Shown here: piece after piece, positions 1-8,634 of the stretch | Layout: every line of letters starts with the position of its first letter | Position numbering within the stretch: position 1 is the first letter of the stretch | NCBI GenBank assembly: GCA_963663905.2 | Contig: OY760657.1 | Location: 4,774,001 to 4,838,000, forward strand | Direction of reading: 5' to 3' | From: Saccharicrinis sp963663905 | GTDB lineage: Bacteria > Bacteroidota > Bacteroidia > Bacteroidales > Marinilabiliaceae | DNA length: 64,000 nucleotides | The notes under the pieces: model-generated | What the model was told of the DNA's origin: nothing | Seen by the model: only the letters and a program-made list of their open reading frames with translations | The model's database searches: none | Made by a program: the position numbers and the translations under genes

Positions 1-662
1 AAAGAGCTATTGCATTCCACGAAGCAGGTCATGCTGCAACAAGTTGGTTATTAGAATATGCTCATCCTTTGGTTAAAGTTACTATCGTACCTCGTGGTAA
101 AGCACTTGGCGCAGCATGGTACCTTCCTGAAGAAAGACAGTTGACAACTACTGAGCAAATTTTAGATGAAATGTGTTCAACTTTAGCAGGTAGAGCTGCT
201 GAAGAAATAGAGTTTGGTAAAATCTCTACAGGTGCATTAAATGACTTAGAAAAAGTTACAAAACAAGCTTACGCCATGGTTACTTACTATGGTATGAGTG
301 ATAAAATGGGCAATATTAGCTATTTTGATTCAAGCGGTCAGAATGAATATGGTTTCACTAAACCATATAGCGAGGAAAGAGCTAAAATAATTGACCAAGA
401 AGTTTCTAAGATTATCAACGAACAGTATCAAAGAGCAAAAGATATCTTAATAGAAAACAGAGAAAAACATGCAGCCCTTGCTACTCTCCTTCTTGAAAGA
501 GAAGTTATTTTTAGTGAAGACCTGGAAAAAATATTTGGAGAAAGAAAAGTAAGCAAGCATGTGGTTCAATTAGACGAATCTAACGGAAACTTAAAAAACA
601 AAGAAGCTGAAACATCAAGCGAGAATATTGTAACTCCGGAAGATTCTTCAGAGAAAGAATAA
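1..662 (+). CDS. ftsH: ATP-dependent zinc metalloprotease FtsH, C-terminal part (5' end outside window)
   Basis: The reading frame is open from base 3, and the first residues include HEAGH (coded from about base 18), the HExxH zinc-binding motif of the M41 peptidase domain. Only about 219 residues are visible: the peptidase domain plus a Glu/Ser-rich tail. The AAA+ ATPase domain and membrane anchor lie to the left of the window. FtsH is a membrane-bound hexameric protease that degrades misfolded membrane proteins and short-lived regulators. The stop is followed within 30 bases by a strong hairpin terminator, so the downstream cdsA-psd pair probably starts from its own promoter. ftsH followed by cdsA is a gene order I associate with Bacteroidota. 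The identification is secure. Confidence 0.95.
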   Translation, partial: RAIAFHEAGHAATSWLLEYAHPLVKVTIVPRGKALGAAWYLPEERQLTTTEQILDEMCSTLAGRAAEEIEFGKISTGALNDLEKVTKQAYAMVTYYGMSDKMGNISYFDSSGQNEYGFTKPYSEERAKIIDQEVSKIINEQYQRAKDILIENREKHAALATLLLEREVIFSEDLEKIFGERKVSKHVVQLDESNGNLKNKEAETSSENIVTPEDSSEKE

Positions 663-687
663 AACAAAAAAATAAAAAGTAATACTT

Positions 688-718
688 AGAGGAATAGTAA
701 TAACTATTCCTCTTTTTA
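688..718 (+). terminator. Rho-independent terminator after ftsH
   Basis: A perfect 11-bp stem (688-698 pairs with 703-713, AGAGGAATAGT against ACTATTCCTCT) with a 4-base AATA loop runs straight into a T-rich tract. It lies 26 bases after the ftsH stop codon. Confidence 0.9.
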
Positions 719-850
719 TTTTCATTTAGTTCAAAACATTTCTATATATATTAAAGCTATTTAATTCATTTGTAATTCAGCTCATTATAAATACGGCACG
801 TTTTTAAGCAATTACTTTCATTTAATATGTATTTTAATGAACAAAAATGA

Positions 851-879
851 TTGAAAATACAGTAAACTACTTAATTTTG
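851..879 (+). promoter_or_regulatory. Candidate Bacteroidota-type promoter for cdsA-psd
   Basis: TAATTTTG at 872-879 fits the TAnnTTTG -7 box of the phylum's primary sigma factor. A TTG at 851-853, 18 bases upstream, fits the -33 element. Transcription would start around 886, giving a leader of roughly 15 bases before the cdsA ATG at 901. This is inference from consensus only. Confidence 0.5.
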
Positions 880-900
880 CAGCTGAATTAAAAAGAGCAA

Positions 901-1713
901 ATGAACAATTTTTGGCAACGCACATTAACAGGGATCCTATTTGTAATCGTATTAGCCGGTGGCATTTTTTACCATCAACTATCCTTTGCTGCTATTTTTC
1001 TGCTTATTGTAGTTGCAGGAATTCATGAGATGCATCGTCTATTTTCTAAATCAGAAACTCAGATTGATTTATTTACAACTGCATTTTTAGGAATATTTAT
1101 ATTTATATCCATCTACCTTGTACAGGCGAATTTATTTGATCACTCCATATTTTTAGCTATTATTCCAATTACAGCTTACATTTTCATCAAAGAATTATTT
1201 CAACAAAATAAAGCTCCATTAATAAATATTGCCTTAAGTTTATTTACTGCAAGTTATGTTGCATTACCATTTGCACTAATGAATCTATTAGCTTTTAATA
1301 ATGGGGAATATAATTTCCATCTGCCTTTAGCCATATTTATTTTAGTGTGGATTAATGATACCGGAGCTTACCTTTCGGGAATCACATTAGGTAAACATAA
1401 ATTCTTTGAAAGAATAAGTCCTAAGAAAACATGGGAAGGCACTATAGGAGGCTTTGCCTTAACTATTATTGCTTCGTATGTGTTATCTTTGCTTTGGAAC
1501 GAAATGAACACCATTCAATGGTTAATATTTGGAGGAATCACTTCAACTATGGCTGTTTTAGGTGATCTAACAGAATCAATGTTTAAACGAAGTATTGGAG
1601 TAAAAGATTCCGGAACTATACTTCCTGGACATGGTGGCGTATTAGATAGATTTGATGCAGTATTGTTTGCCATCCCAATGGCAGTATTTTATATAGAACT
1701 ATTTGTAAGATAA
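901..1713 (+). CDS. cdsA: Phosphatidate cytidylyltransferase
   Basis: This 270-residue integral membrane protein converts phosphatidic acid and CTP to CDP-diacylglycerol, the branch-point precursor of bacterial phospholipids. The CdsA signature is intact near the C-terminus (residues about 227-252): an FKR, then GVKDSG, then PGHGGVLDRFD, which carries the catalytic acidic residues. Hydrophobic segments cover most of the remaining chain, as expected for a protein with about seven to eight membrane helices. Length is normal for the family. The ATG at 901 sits just behind a -7-like box. The stop is 4 bases from the start of psd, so the two lipid enzymes are almost certainly co-transcribed. Confidence 0.95.
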   Translation: MNNFWQRTLTGILFVIVLAGGIFYHQLSFAAIFLLIVVAGIHEMHRLFSKSETQIDLFTTAFLGIFIFISIYLVQANLFDHSIFLAIIPITAYIFIKELFQQNKAPLINIALSLFTASYVALPFALMNLLAFNNGEYNFHLPLAIFILVWINDTGAYLSGITLGKHKFFERISPKKTWEGTIGGFALTIIASYVLSLLWNEMNTIQWLIFGGITSTMAVLGDLTESMFKRSIGVKDSGTILPGHGGVLDRFDAVLFAIPMAVFYIELFVR

Positions 1714-1717
1714 GGTT

Positions 1718-2371
1718 ATGACAATTCACAAAGAAGGCTATAAAACTATATTAGTTGCCTTTATTATTGCCGCTGCTATTGTTGCAGTATGTTATTATAC
1801 AATTGATAACAATATTATTCGAAACTCCTGTTACGGAATTGCAATAATATTATTTCTGTTAATTGTAAATTTCTTTAGGAGCCCAAAGCGTATCTGTAAT
1901 CAGATAAAAAATGCTGTAATTACTCCAGCAGATGGAGAAGTAGTAGTTATTGAAGATGTAGATGAACCTGAGTACTTCAAAGCAAAATGCAAGCAAGTAT
2001 CCATATTTATGTCACCTCTAAACGTACATGTTAATTGGTATCCTGTTGGAGGTAAAATATTATACTCAAAACATCATAGCGGAAGATTTATGGGTGCATA
2101 TTTACCTAAGTCTTCTACTGAAAACGAAAGAACCTCTGTTGTTATAAAAACTGATGATGGCAAAGAAATTTTAGTCAGACAAGTTGCTGGTGCAATGGCT
2201 CGTAGAATTGTTTGCTATGCTAAAGAAGGTACTGACATACAACAAGGAGAACAAATGGGTTTCATTAAATTTGGTTCCAGACTTGATTTATATTTACCAA
2301 TTGATTCCGATATTAAAGTAAAAATAGGAGATAAAGTTACAGGTACTCAAACAACTGTTGCTTATATTTAG
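1718..2371 (+). CDS. psd: Phosphatidylserine decarboxylase (short, archaeal-type Psd)
   Basis: This 217-residue protein decarboxylates phosphatidylserine to phosphatidylethanolamine. It has an N-terminal hydrophobic segment (about residues 10-55), then the family motifs FFRSPKR, TPADGEV and the block ending SPLNVHVNWYPVGG. Near the C-terminus the sequence FGSR (Gly186-Ser187) matches the self-cleavage site at which the serine becomes the pyruvoyl cofactor. The short length and FGSR in place of the proteobacterial LGST identify the compact Psd-A type usual in Bacteroidota. It directly follows cdsA, so CDP-DAG supply and PE production are coupled. The phosphatidylserine synthase gene is not in this window. 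Confidence 0.93.
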   Translation: MTIHKEGYKTILVAFIIAAAIVAVCYYTIDNNIIRNSCYGIAIILFLLIVNFFRSPKRICNQIKNAVITPADGEVVVIEDVDEPEYFKAKCKQVSIFMSPLNVHVNWYPVGGKILYSKHHSGRFMGAYLPKSSTENERTSVVIKTDDGKEILVRQVAGAMARRIVCYAKEGTDIQQGEQMGFIKFGSRLDLYLPIDSDIKVKIGDKVTGTQTTVAYI

Positions 2372-2391
2372 TATTTGAATAAAAATATTAC

Positions 2392-2428
2392 AAAGGCTAT
2401 TTCAAAATTTGGAATAGCCTTTTTTTTA
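2392..2428 (+). terminator. Rho-independent terminator after psd
   Basis: The stem AAAGGCTATT (2392-2401) pairs with AATAGCCTTT (2413-2422), extended by two more pairs (one G:U) around an AAAATTT loop, and is followed by an unbroken run of T. It lies 20 bases after the psd stop. Confidence 0.9.
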
Positions 2429-2684
2429 TTTATTCGATGTCTATACAAAGTTTATTCTATTTACACACATCTCTTTTACTTTCGTAGTATTTGAACGTTG
2501 TTTTATTATTCAAGTTCATACAAACATATAGACTAATAATGAATATGTTTTTTGACGCTTAAATTTAGCCCCAACTTCCTCCGCGTTAATTATTCATTAG
2601 CACCCTTGCTTTAAGTTACTTGTTGGTTACTAAAAAACCATAATATACTTGCACTACACTATATAGTATTTTACCTTTTAGGCT
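2429..2684 (+). other. Intergenic stretch with a nested hairpin; possible small RNA
   Basis: No credible reading frame lies here. A -7-like box TACTTTCG is at 2477-2484. Downstream, TAATGAATA (2537-2545) pairs perfectly with TATTCATTA (2591-2599), and inside it TTGACGC (2552-2558) pairs with GCGTTAA (2583-2589) with one G:U. The apical loop is rich in C and carries CCCC and CTTCCTCC, the latter resembling an anti-Shine-Dalgarno sequence. Box plus nested stems suggest a small structured transcript that could end at the bidirectional hairpin at 2692-2722. No known RNA family is recognised. This could be chance pairing in AT-rich DNA. Confidence 0.25.
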
Positions 2685-2722
2685 AATAAAAAAAGGAGTT
2701 AAGAAAAACTCTCAACTCCTTT
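2685..2722 (-). terminator. Terminator for the leftward thioredoxin-like lipoprotein operon
   Basis: AAAGGAGTT (2692-2700) pairs with AACTCCTTT (2714-2722). Read on the minus strand, the stem is followed by a run of seven T. It lies 22 bases past the stop of the lipoprotein gene at 2744. Confidence 0.85.
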
Positions 2723-2743
2723 CAAAAGACTAATATTTTATAC

Positions 2744-3913
2744 CTAATTCATTAGGTCGTTCAATTTTTCATCTAAGATTCTACCAAACAAATCTTTTCC
2801 TATAATCTCACCATCTCTACTAATCAAATAATTTGCAGGAAGCTGTTGAACATTATAAATACGAGCTGGATAAGAATCTGTAAATTGTAAATCACTTACA
2901 TTAATCCACGGTAATTTATCATTCTCAATCGCTCCTTCCCATAATATCTTACTTCTATCCAATGATACCTGATAAACCTCAAATCCTTTAGCTTTATACT
3001 TATTGTAAACCTTCAACAGACTTTTATTTTCATTACGTGATTTTTCATCCCATGATGCCCAAAATGAAAGCAGTACTAATTTCCCTTTTAATGAAGAAAG
3101 CTTTATTTTTTTACCATATATATTTTCTTCTTCAATTTCAGGAATACCTTTTGCAGCCTCTGACTGTATTTGTTTCTGCATAGCCTCCATCTTCTTTTCT
3201 TTGTGTATGCCTAACACAAAATTTTTAAGTTGCTTTGACCTTGCACTCTCAGGGTAATAAACATCTAAACTCGTTGCAACAGTAGAAAACAGATTTAAGT
3301 CTTTCTTTTCATAAGGATTTAACACTAAGGTTCCATCATCATATCGTTGAAATACTGCATAATAACTAGCGAACGACTTTGGATTTGTCATAACAAACTC
3401 ATTCACAAAATCTTTTTGCTTATTTATTACATCCTGAATATTCTTTCTAATATTCTCTATTTCATCTTTATTATCTTTAGATGTTTCATTGTAAACATTT
3501 ACCAAACTATCCAAAACTAATTTTGTTTTTTCAAGCTTTGTGTTTAATACCTGAATATATTTTGAACCTAAAGAATTCTTAACTGTATATTTTTTTGCAA
3601 AATCAGATGCGTCACCTACAACTTGAACTCTTTCTGTTGAATCAGCCAATAAGGTAATAAAATTACTATCTGAAAGTTTCAATAAAAAGAATGTTGGGTA
3701 CTCTAACTTAGGAAGTAGAAATTTAAAATTTCCTTTGTCTCCTAACTTTACAGAATCAATAGTAACTTCACCATTCAGATTTAATTGATTAAGGTATAAA
3801 ACCTGATCAGTTCCATTAGTAATTTCTCCTGAAATTTTAAGCTGATCTTTATGAGAACAAGCTGCAAGAAGAAAAATAGTGCTTATAAATAATATAATGC
3901 GGTTCATATTCAT
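2744..3913 (-). CDS. Thioredoxin-like (TlpA/AhpC-TSA fold) lipoprotein with DUF4369-like N-terminus, active-site cysteines lost
   Basis: This is a predicted lipoprotein: a hydrophobic signal ends in LLAACS, giving a lipobox cysteine near residue 19. An in-frame non-conserved extension reaches 3955, but the ATG pair at 3913 and 3907 places the signal correctly, so I start there. The N-terminal third resembles DUF4369, a beta domain that precedes thioredoxin folds in Bacteroidota. A helical, Lys-rich middle follows, then a C-terminal TlpA-like domain. The WASWC-x-P-C redox motif of that domain reads WASWDEKS, so both cysteines are replaced and disulphide chemistry is unlikely. It follows a similar lipoprotein gene with 22 bases between that gene's stop side and this start region reversed in order along the operon. 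Function unknown; probably anchored in the outer membrane or periplasm. Confidence 0.8.
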   Translation of the reverse strand: MNMNRIILFISTIFLLAACSHKDQLKISGEITNGTDQVLYLNQLNLNGEVTIDSVKLGDKGNFKFLLPKLEYPTFFLLKLSDSNFITLLADSTERVQVVGDASDFAKKYTVKNSLGSKYIQVLNTKLEKTKLVLDSLVNVYNETSKDNKDEIENIRKNIQDVINKQKDFVNEFVMTNPKSFASYYAVFQRYDDGTLVLNPYEKKDLNLFSTVATSLDVYYPESARSKQLKNFVLGIHKEKKMEAMQKQIQSEAAKGIPEIEEENIYGKKIKLSSLKGKLVLLSFWASWDEKSRNENKSLLKVYNKYKAKGFEVYQVSLDRSKILWEGAIENDKLPWINVSDLQFTDSYPARIYNVQQLPANYLISRDGEIIGKDLFGRILDEKLNDLMN

Positions 3914-3977
3914 TTGTAATATTTTAACGATTCTGGCTATTCTTATGTAATCCAATTTCTACTAAGCGCCAAATATA

Positions 3978-5135
3978 TTAATTATTTTTAAGAAAAATAC
4001 TTACTTGTTTTTCCAATCCTTCGCCCCATAAGTCACGAGCGATTATTTTTCCCTCTTTGTCTACAAGAAAATTAGCAGGGAAAGATCTTATCCCTAGTTC
4101 AACCAAATCAAGCGAATTAGTTGCTGAAGTATCAATTAAATGCCAATAATTACTATATAACTTACCTGTTGCTACTCGCCAGGCATCCTTATCTTCCTCA
4201 TACGCCACAAACAATGTTTTTAAGCCTTTGTAGTTATAATTTCGCTGTATATCATTGATTTGTTTAAACTTATCACTAGCTAAATCATTATTCAAACTCC
4301 ATATCACAATATTAATTAATTTAGCATTTAAGTTTTTAAGAGGTAAACTATCATTCCAGTTTGTTCTTGCTCTTAACTTAATAAAGTCGTTTCCTACAGT
4401 ATATCTTTCTGAAGATCTAATTAACGAATAAGCCTTCATCAGATGTTTATCATAAGCAACAAATAAGTTCTTTAATTGTGGATCCAAAATTAATTTTTCG
4501 GAATTATCCATAAATAATTTTAGATCTTTCTGTAAGTCAAAAAGTGAAACATTACCTGCTTTTTGATTCAACATCAACCATTCTATAATTTTATCTTTAG
4601 ATTTTTTAGCGATTTCTAAGCTTCTATTTCTATATAATTGTATTAGGCTATCCTTTTGATTCAACAAAGCAAAATAAATTGAATCAACATTTTCTTCACC
4701 TATTAACTGTTTAAACTCTACAGATAAATCATTTATATCATTTTGAAACTTATGATTATTTCTTTCAATATCCCAAAATGTATTCATAAATTTTGAGTTC
4801 TTACTCACACAAGATTCTTCAACATTATTCGCATCTATACTAAGCTGAACAAAATCATTTGGCTTTAAAAAGAAATTAATTTGTTTGCCATCATGAAAGC
4901 CAAGAGTATAAAAGCAGGCAGAATCAACACTTTCTTTATAAACTCTAAAAACACCTTCTTTATCAACGGTTATGGTATCAACCAATAAATTAGCGTTACC
5001 TTTTTTGTACAGATAAATATTTTCAAAGTCAGAGTTAGTAATAACTCCATCAACAACTGGAACCCTTTCTTTTTCCGGTGAACTACAAGAAAATAGGATA
5101 AAAACTAAAACTATATAATTGAAAATATTCTTCAT
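3978..5135 (-). CDS. DUF4369-like / degenerate thioredoxin-fold lipoprotein
   Basis: This 385-residue predicted lipoprotein has signal and lipobox ILFSC|SS with Cys17. The layout matches its downstream neighbour: a DUF4369-like beta domain (about 25-115), a helical middle (115-260) and a C-terminal thioredoxin-like fold ending in a SFPANFLVDKEGKII segment, the cis-proline region of TlpA-like proteins. The position that should hold W-C-x-x-C reads IWSLNND, so no redox cysteines remain. The two genes look like diverged duplicates. The start lies 2 bases past the stop of the RDD gene, so transcription runs RDD, this gene, then the second lipoprotein. Possible roles are a structural or ligand-binding partner for the neighbouring membrane module; that is inference. 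Confidence 0.75.
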   Translation of the reverse strand: MKNIFNYIVLVFILFSCSSPEKERVPVVDGVITNSDFENIYLYKKGNANLLVDTITVDKEGVFRVYKESVDSACFYTLGFHDGKQINFFLKPNDFVQLSIDANNVEESCVSKNSKFMNTFWDIERNNHKFQNDINDLSVEFKQLIGEENVDSIYFALLNQKDSLIQLYRNRSLEIAKKSKDKIIEWLMLNQKAGNVSLFDLQKDLKLFMDNSEKLILDPQLKNLFVAYDKHLMKAYSLIRSSERYTVGNDFIKLRARTNWNDSLPLKNLNAKLINIVIWSLNNDLASDKFKQINDIQRNYNYKGLKTLFVAYEEDKDAWRVATGKLYSNYWHLIDTSATNSLDLVELGIRSFPANFLVDKEGKIIARDLWGEGLEKQVSIFLKNN

Positions 5136-5137
5136 TA

Positions 5138-5857
5138 TTAACTATTTATATGATTATAATCTAATAATACCGTTTCTAAAAACTCTTTTGTAGTTTTATC
5201 AATTGAATCAATATTTAGTTTCTTCTGAATTGCTCTCCTTGTTTTATTTAAGATAACTTCTATACTTTCAGCATCAACTCTATGTTTTGAGGTAGTAAGT
5301 TTTAAAACCTCTTTTAATGTATTCGCATCATGATCATTTAACAAACTAACTTGAGGATATTGTAGTACATAACTTTCAGGAACATTAACATAACTTGTAT
5401 CTTCCAATAAATTCGCATTTACAAGTTTTACAACTGTTGTGCCTGCAGTTAAATCTCCCAAACGTTGTGATTTATTCGTTAGAATAACAGATAGTACTGC
5501 AATACTTCCCAGCATTACCCAGTTATCCACTAACCGAAACAACCATCTGATCAAACAAGTACCTAATGTCAGTTCACTCCCATCCAGGCGCACAACTTTA
5601 ATTTTAAATATCATCTTTCCAAAAGACTGTCCATTTAAAAACAATTCACATAAAAGACTATAGAAAACGACAGGAAGGGTAAATACAATATTCCATGTTT
5701 CAAAACCACCTGTACGTGTCAGAATAATTGACCAGGTAATACCCCATACAATCATTATTAACAGATCAAAACAGTAAGCCAAGATTCTATCGCCTACGCT
5801 TGCTGATTTAAAATCAAGGTTGATATTTTGAGTAGTTTCAATATTCAAATATTCCAT
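5138..5857 (-). CDS. RDD family membrane protein
   Basis: This 239-residue protein opens with the RDD domain. Helix one starts with SVGDRILAYCFDLLI (Arg and Asp of the family name), a second membrane segment follows, then NGQSFGKMIFKIKVV and a further helix ending before SQRLGDLTAGTTVV, all typical of RDD proteins. The C-terminal 85 residues are soluble and unassigned. RDD proteins are small inner-membrane proteins of mostly unknown function, some reported as ion exchangers. It is transcribed divergently from the SpoIIM-like gene at 6011. RDD, SpoIIM, DUF4129, DUF4350, MoxR and DUF58 genes cluster in many phyla, so this gene probably belongs to that module although it points the other way. 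Confidence 0.88.
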   Translation of the reverse strand: MEYLNIETTQNINLDFKSASVGDRILAYCFDLLIMIVWGITWSIILTRTGGFETWNIVFTLPVVFYSLLCELFLNGQSFGKMIFKIKVVRLDGSELTLGTCLIRWLFRLVDNWVMLGSIAVLSVILTNKSQRLGDLTAGTTVVKLVNANLLEDTSYVNVPESYVLQYPQVSLLNDHDANTLKEVLKLTTSKHRVDAESIEVILNKTRRAIQKKLNIDSIDKTTKEFLETVLLDYNHINS

Positions 5858-6010
5858 AAATGATAATTAGGCGCTAAATTCAAAATAAAGTTTCTCAAAT
5901 GTAACAAATTTGAAGTGATTAACTATATTTGAACTTCTTGACAGAAAATTTAATTTTTTGCATTTGATTTAATAAATTAATTGAAGCAAAATTGATTGCC
6001 TAACTATATT
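5858..6010. promoter_or_regulatory. Divergent promoter region between RDD and SpoIIM-like genes
   Basis: On the minus strand TACATTTG (5896-5903), and on the plus strand TATATTTG (5924-5931), both match the TAnnTTTG -7 consensus and face the two divergent operons. Neither has a clear TTTG at the expected -33 spacing. They lie 21 bases apart, so the two transcription units could be controlled together. Confidence 0.4.
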
Positions 6011-6982
6011 ATGAAAGAAATTACTTTTATTAATAGAAATAAAAATCGCTGGGAAAGTTTTGAAAAACACATAAAATCTCCATCAAATATTTCTCCTGAC
6101 GATCTTGCAGATCAATTTATTCAATTAACAGACGATCTATCATACGCAAAAACTTTCTTCCCTAAGTCGCCAACAATAAAATATTTAAACTCGCTAACGA
6201 TACAAACACATCAGCAGGTTTATAAAAATAAGAAAGAAAAATCGAATCGTTTTACAGCTTTCTGGAAACAAGAATTACCTCTGGAACTCTATAATGCACG
6301 AAAGTACTTTTATATATCAATTGTGATATTCTTTATATCATTCTCATTAGGAGTAATATCTGCTATTAACGATGATGGATTTATCAGACTGGTTACTAGT
6401 GACGAGTATGTTAATACAACACTTGACAACATCGAAAAAGGAAATCCTATGGGTATTTACGAAAGCAGAAGCGAGTTTCAGATGTTCTTTTATATTACTT
6501 TTAATAATATTAGAGTATCATTTGTGGCTTTTGTGCTGGGTATTTTTACACCCATAGCTGTTGGATTTATCTTATTCTACAATGGGGTAATGCTGGGATC
6601 GTTTCAAACCTTCTTTTATTTAAAAAACCTGTTTGCCATTTCAACTTTAACAATATATATCCACGGTGCTCTTGAAATCCCCGCAATTGTTCTAGCAGGT
6701 GGAGCAGGGATCATTTTAGGCAATAGCTATTTATTCCCCGGAACATATCCACGAATGACATCATTACATATGGGGGTAAAAAGAGGATTAAAAATAATGT
6801 TGGGATTAGTACCTGTTTTTATGGTTGCCGGATTTTTAGAAAGTTTTGTCACCAGACACTATAATACAATGCCAATTATATTTAACCTTGCAATAATACT
6901 TTGTTCATTAAGCTTTATTGTATGGTATTTTTTCATATACCCAATTAGGGTCTATAACAGAAATAATAATCTAAAAGAATAA
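6011..6982 (+). CDS. Stage II sporulation protein M (SpoIIM)-like membrane protein
   Basis: About 323 residues from the ATG at 6011; a TTG five codons upstream is a less likely start. A roughly 100-residue cytoplasmic head is followed by membrane helices, a conserved extracytoplasmic loop and further helices with the SpoIIM-type segments YIHGALEIPAIVLAGGAG and an earlier F-x-NN-x-R stretch (FNNIRVSF). In Bacillus SpoIIM helps peptidoglycan hydrolases remodel the septum, but SpoIIM-like proteins are widespread in non-spore-formers beside MoxR/DUF58 genes, and their role there is not established. It is the first gene of a tightly packed six-gene operon, 9 bases before the next gene. Confidence 0.85.
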   Translation: MKEITFINRNKNRWESFEKHIKSPSNISPDDLADQFIQLTDDLSYAKTFFPKSPTIKYLNSLTIQTHQQVYKNKKEKSNRFTAFWKQELPLELYNARKYFYISIVIFFISFSLGVISAINDDGFIRLVTSDEYVNTTLDNIEKGNPMGIYESRSEFQMFFYITFNNIRVSFVAFVLGIFTPIAVGFILFYNGVMLGSFQTFFYLKNLFAISTLTIYIHGALEIPAIVLAGGAGIILGNSYLFPGTYPRMTSLHMGVKRGLKIMLGLVPVFMVAGFLESFVTRHYNTMPIIFNLAIILCSLSFIVWYFFIYPIRVYNRNNNLKE

Positions 6983-6991
6983 TTCATTAAT

Positions 6992-7918
6992 ATGTCAGAA
7001 GGAAGAATTGAGCTGAAAAAAAAACGTTCATTTAGCGATGTAATTAACGCTACATTTAATTTTATTAAACAAGAATATAAGTCCTTCTGGACAATGATTA
7101 TTCTGTACACAGGTATACCAGTGTTAGTATATAGTGTATTTAGCACTGTTTATTTTAGAAATACGTTTAATGTATTAATAAAGGTTATTTCTAATCCTCA
7201 ACAAGCCCAACAATTTAGCCAGGGTTTTTCTAATGAGGTATTTTTAATCTACATCCTATCTATCATTATGTATCTGTTTTTCTATGGATTAACCTATTCA
7301 TATGTTGTTCAATACACTAACAACAATAACAAAATAGATACAATACATAGTGTTTGGAGCCTCTTTGTTCATAAATTTCTGGCATTACTAGGTTATTCTT
7401 TTCTAACATTCTTTATTATTGGATTTGGATATGGAATTGTATTTATGATACTTGCTGCTATTGGTAATCCATTTATAATTGGCATTGGAGCATTATTCAC
7501 CATTATTGCCGTTGTTTACGTTTCAATTATTTTATCATTCATCTTTATTGTGAAGATAAATGAAGATGAACCTTATTTAGAATCTTTGAGAAGGTGTTTT
7601 TATTTGGTAAAAGGACACTGGTGGCAGACTTTCTGGTTAGTTGTTATTGCTATCATTATTGGGTTTGCAATAAGCATAGTTCTTACTGTACCTGCAACTT
7701 CATATGTTACAGCAAAAGGATTATTATCAGATTCAAAGAGCATTGATTTGATTCCTGCAATTATTGTATCTGTTGCATCTACAATTACAACAATTATATC
7801 AACACCAATTCTTCCCTTAATACTATCCTTTCAATATTATAGTTTAAGAGATCATAAGGATAATTCATCATTAATTGAAAGAATTAATGATATCAACAAC
7901 TCAAATACAGAAATTTAA
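6992..7918 (+). CDS. Polytopic membrane protein of the MoxR/DUF58 operon
   Basis: This 308-residue protein has about six hydrophobic helices (roughly 32-55, 83-105, 132-156, 160-187, 212-235 and 255-277), with a basic N-terminus and a polar C-terminal tail. After the fourth helix comes KINEDEPYLESLRRCFYLVKG, a pattern seen in predicted permease-like membrane proteins (DUF975 or glycerophosphodiesterase membrane-domain type) in which amphipathic helices alternate with membrane segments. I cannot name the family with confidence. It lies between the SpoIIM-like gene (9-base gap) and the DUF4129 gene (2-base gap), so it is clearly in the operon. Confidence 0.7.
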   Translation: MSEGRIELKKKRSFSDVINATFNFIKQEYKSFWTMIILYTGIPVLVYSVFSTVYFRNTFNVLIKVISNPQQAQQFSQGFSNEVFLIYILSIIMYLFFYGLTYSYVVQYTNNNNKIDTIHSVWSLFVHKFLALLGYSFLTFFIIGFGYGIVFMILAAIGNPFIIGIGALFTIIAVVYVSIILSFIFIVKINEDEPYLESLRRCFYLVKGHWWQTFWLVVIAIIIGFAISIVLTVPATSYVTAKGLLSDSKSIDLIPAIIVSVASTITTIISTPILPLILSFQYYSLRDHKDNSSLIERINDINNSNTEI

Positions 7919-7920
7919 AA

Positions 7921-8625
7921 ATGTATTTTAAAAGATCATTAATATTCATCCTATTAGTTATTAATGGAATATCTTGTTATAGTCAGGATCAACAAGATAT
8001 TTCCATTGACTCATCTAATCTTGTTTACAGACATCCTTCCATTGAAAAAATGGATGCTTACAAGAATATGGATGAATATAAATATGACACTTATGTTGCA
8101 CCAGAATCGTTATGGGATAAGTTTTTAAATTGGTTTTTAAGTTTATTTGAAGGCTTTGGAATTCAGCCTAATGTTATTAAATACTCTTTTATAGGAATTG
8201 GTATATTACTTTTGTTATTTATCGTATTAAAACTAATTGGGATAAAGCCCAGTGGATTATTTATTATACAAAATGACCCTAAGGTTACTCAGTTAAATTT
8301 TAAACAGAGTGAAGATGATATCTACAATCAGGATTTAGATGATCTACTGCAACTAAGTATAAGAAATAATGCATATAGAGAAGCCGTAAGAATACTCTAT
8401 TTAATATGCCTGCGACATTTAGATCAAACGAAAAAGATTGATTGGAAACCCTGGAAAACAAACCATGATTACTATTACGAAATAAAAAATAACAGTCACA
8501 ACCAAGACTTTAAACAATTAGTAACGAACTACGAATATGTTTGGTATGGACATTTTTCGGTTGACAATGATACTTTCACTGAGATGAAGCAACAATTTGA
8601 AAAATTTATGTCCGTTACAAAGTAA
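7921..8625 (+). CDS. DUF4129 domain-containing membrane protein
   Basis: This 234-residue protein has a cleavable-looking N-terminal signal (about 1-21), a short periplasmic segment, one membrane helix (about 86-108) and a C-terminal cytoplasmic domain. That domain ends in a WKTNHDYYYEI ... YVWYGHF pattern characteristic of DUF4129, where the domain follows the last membrane helix. DUF4129 proteins are found with transglutaminase-like or MoxR/DUF58 genes; no activity is known. It sits two bases after the preceding gene and 9 bases before the DUF4350 gene. The operon position is the main guide to its role. Confidence 0.8.
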   Translation: MYFKRSLIFILLVINGISCYSQDQQDISIDSSNLVYRHPSIEKMDAYKNMDEYKYDTYVAPESLWDKFLNWFLSLFEGFGIQPNVIKYSFIGIGILLLLFIVLKLIGIKPSGLFIIQNDPKVTQLNFKQSEDDIYNQDLDDLLQLSIRNNAYREAVRILYLICLRHLDQTKKIDWKPWKTNHDYYYEIKNNSHNQDFKQLVTNYEYVWYGHFSVDNDTFTEMKQQFEKFMSVTK

Positions 8626-8634
8626 AACCAGGAT

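Noticed and set aside
2535..2561. Eight-codon frame MNMFFDA-like after psd
   Set aside because: Too short, and it overlaps the hairpin arms; no downstream gene on that strand that it could regulate.
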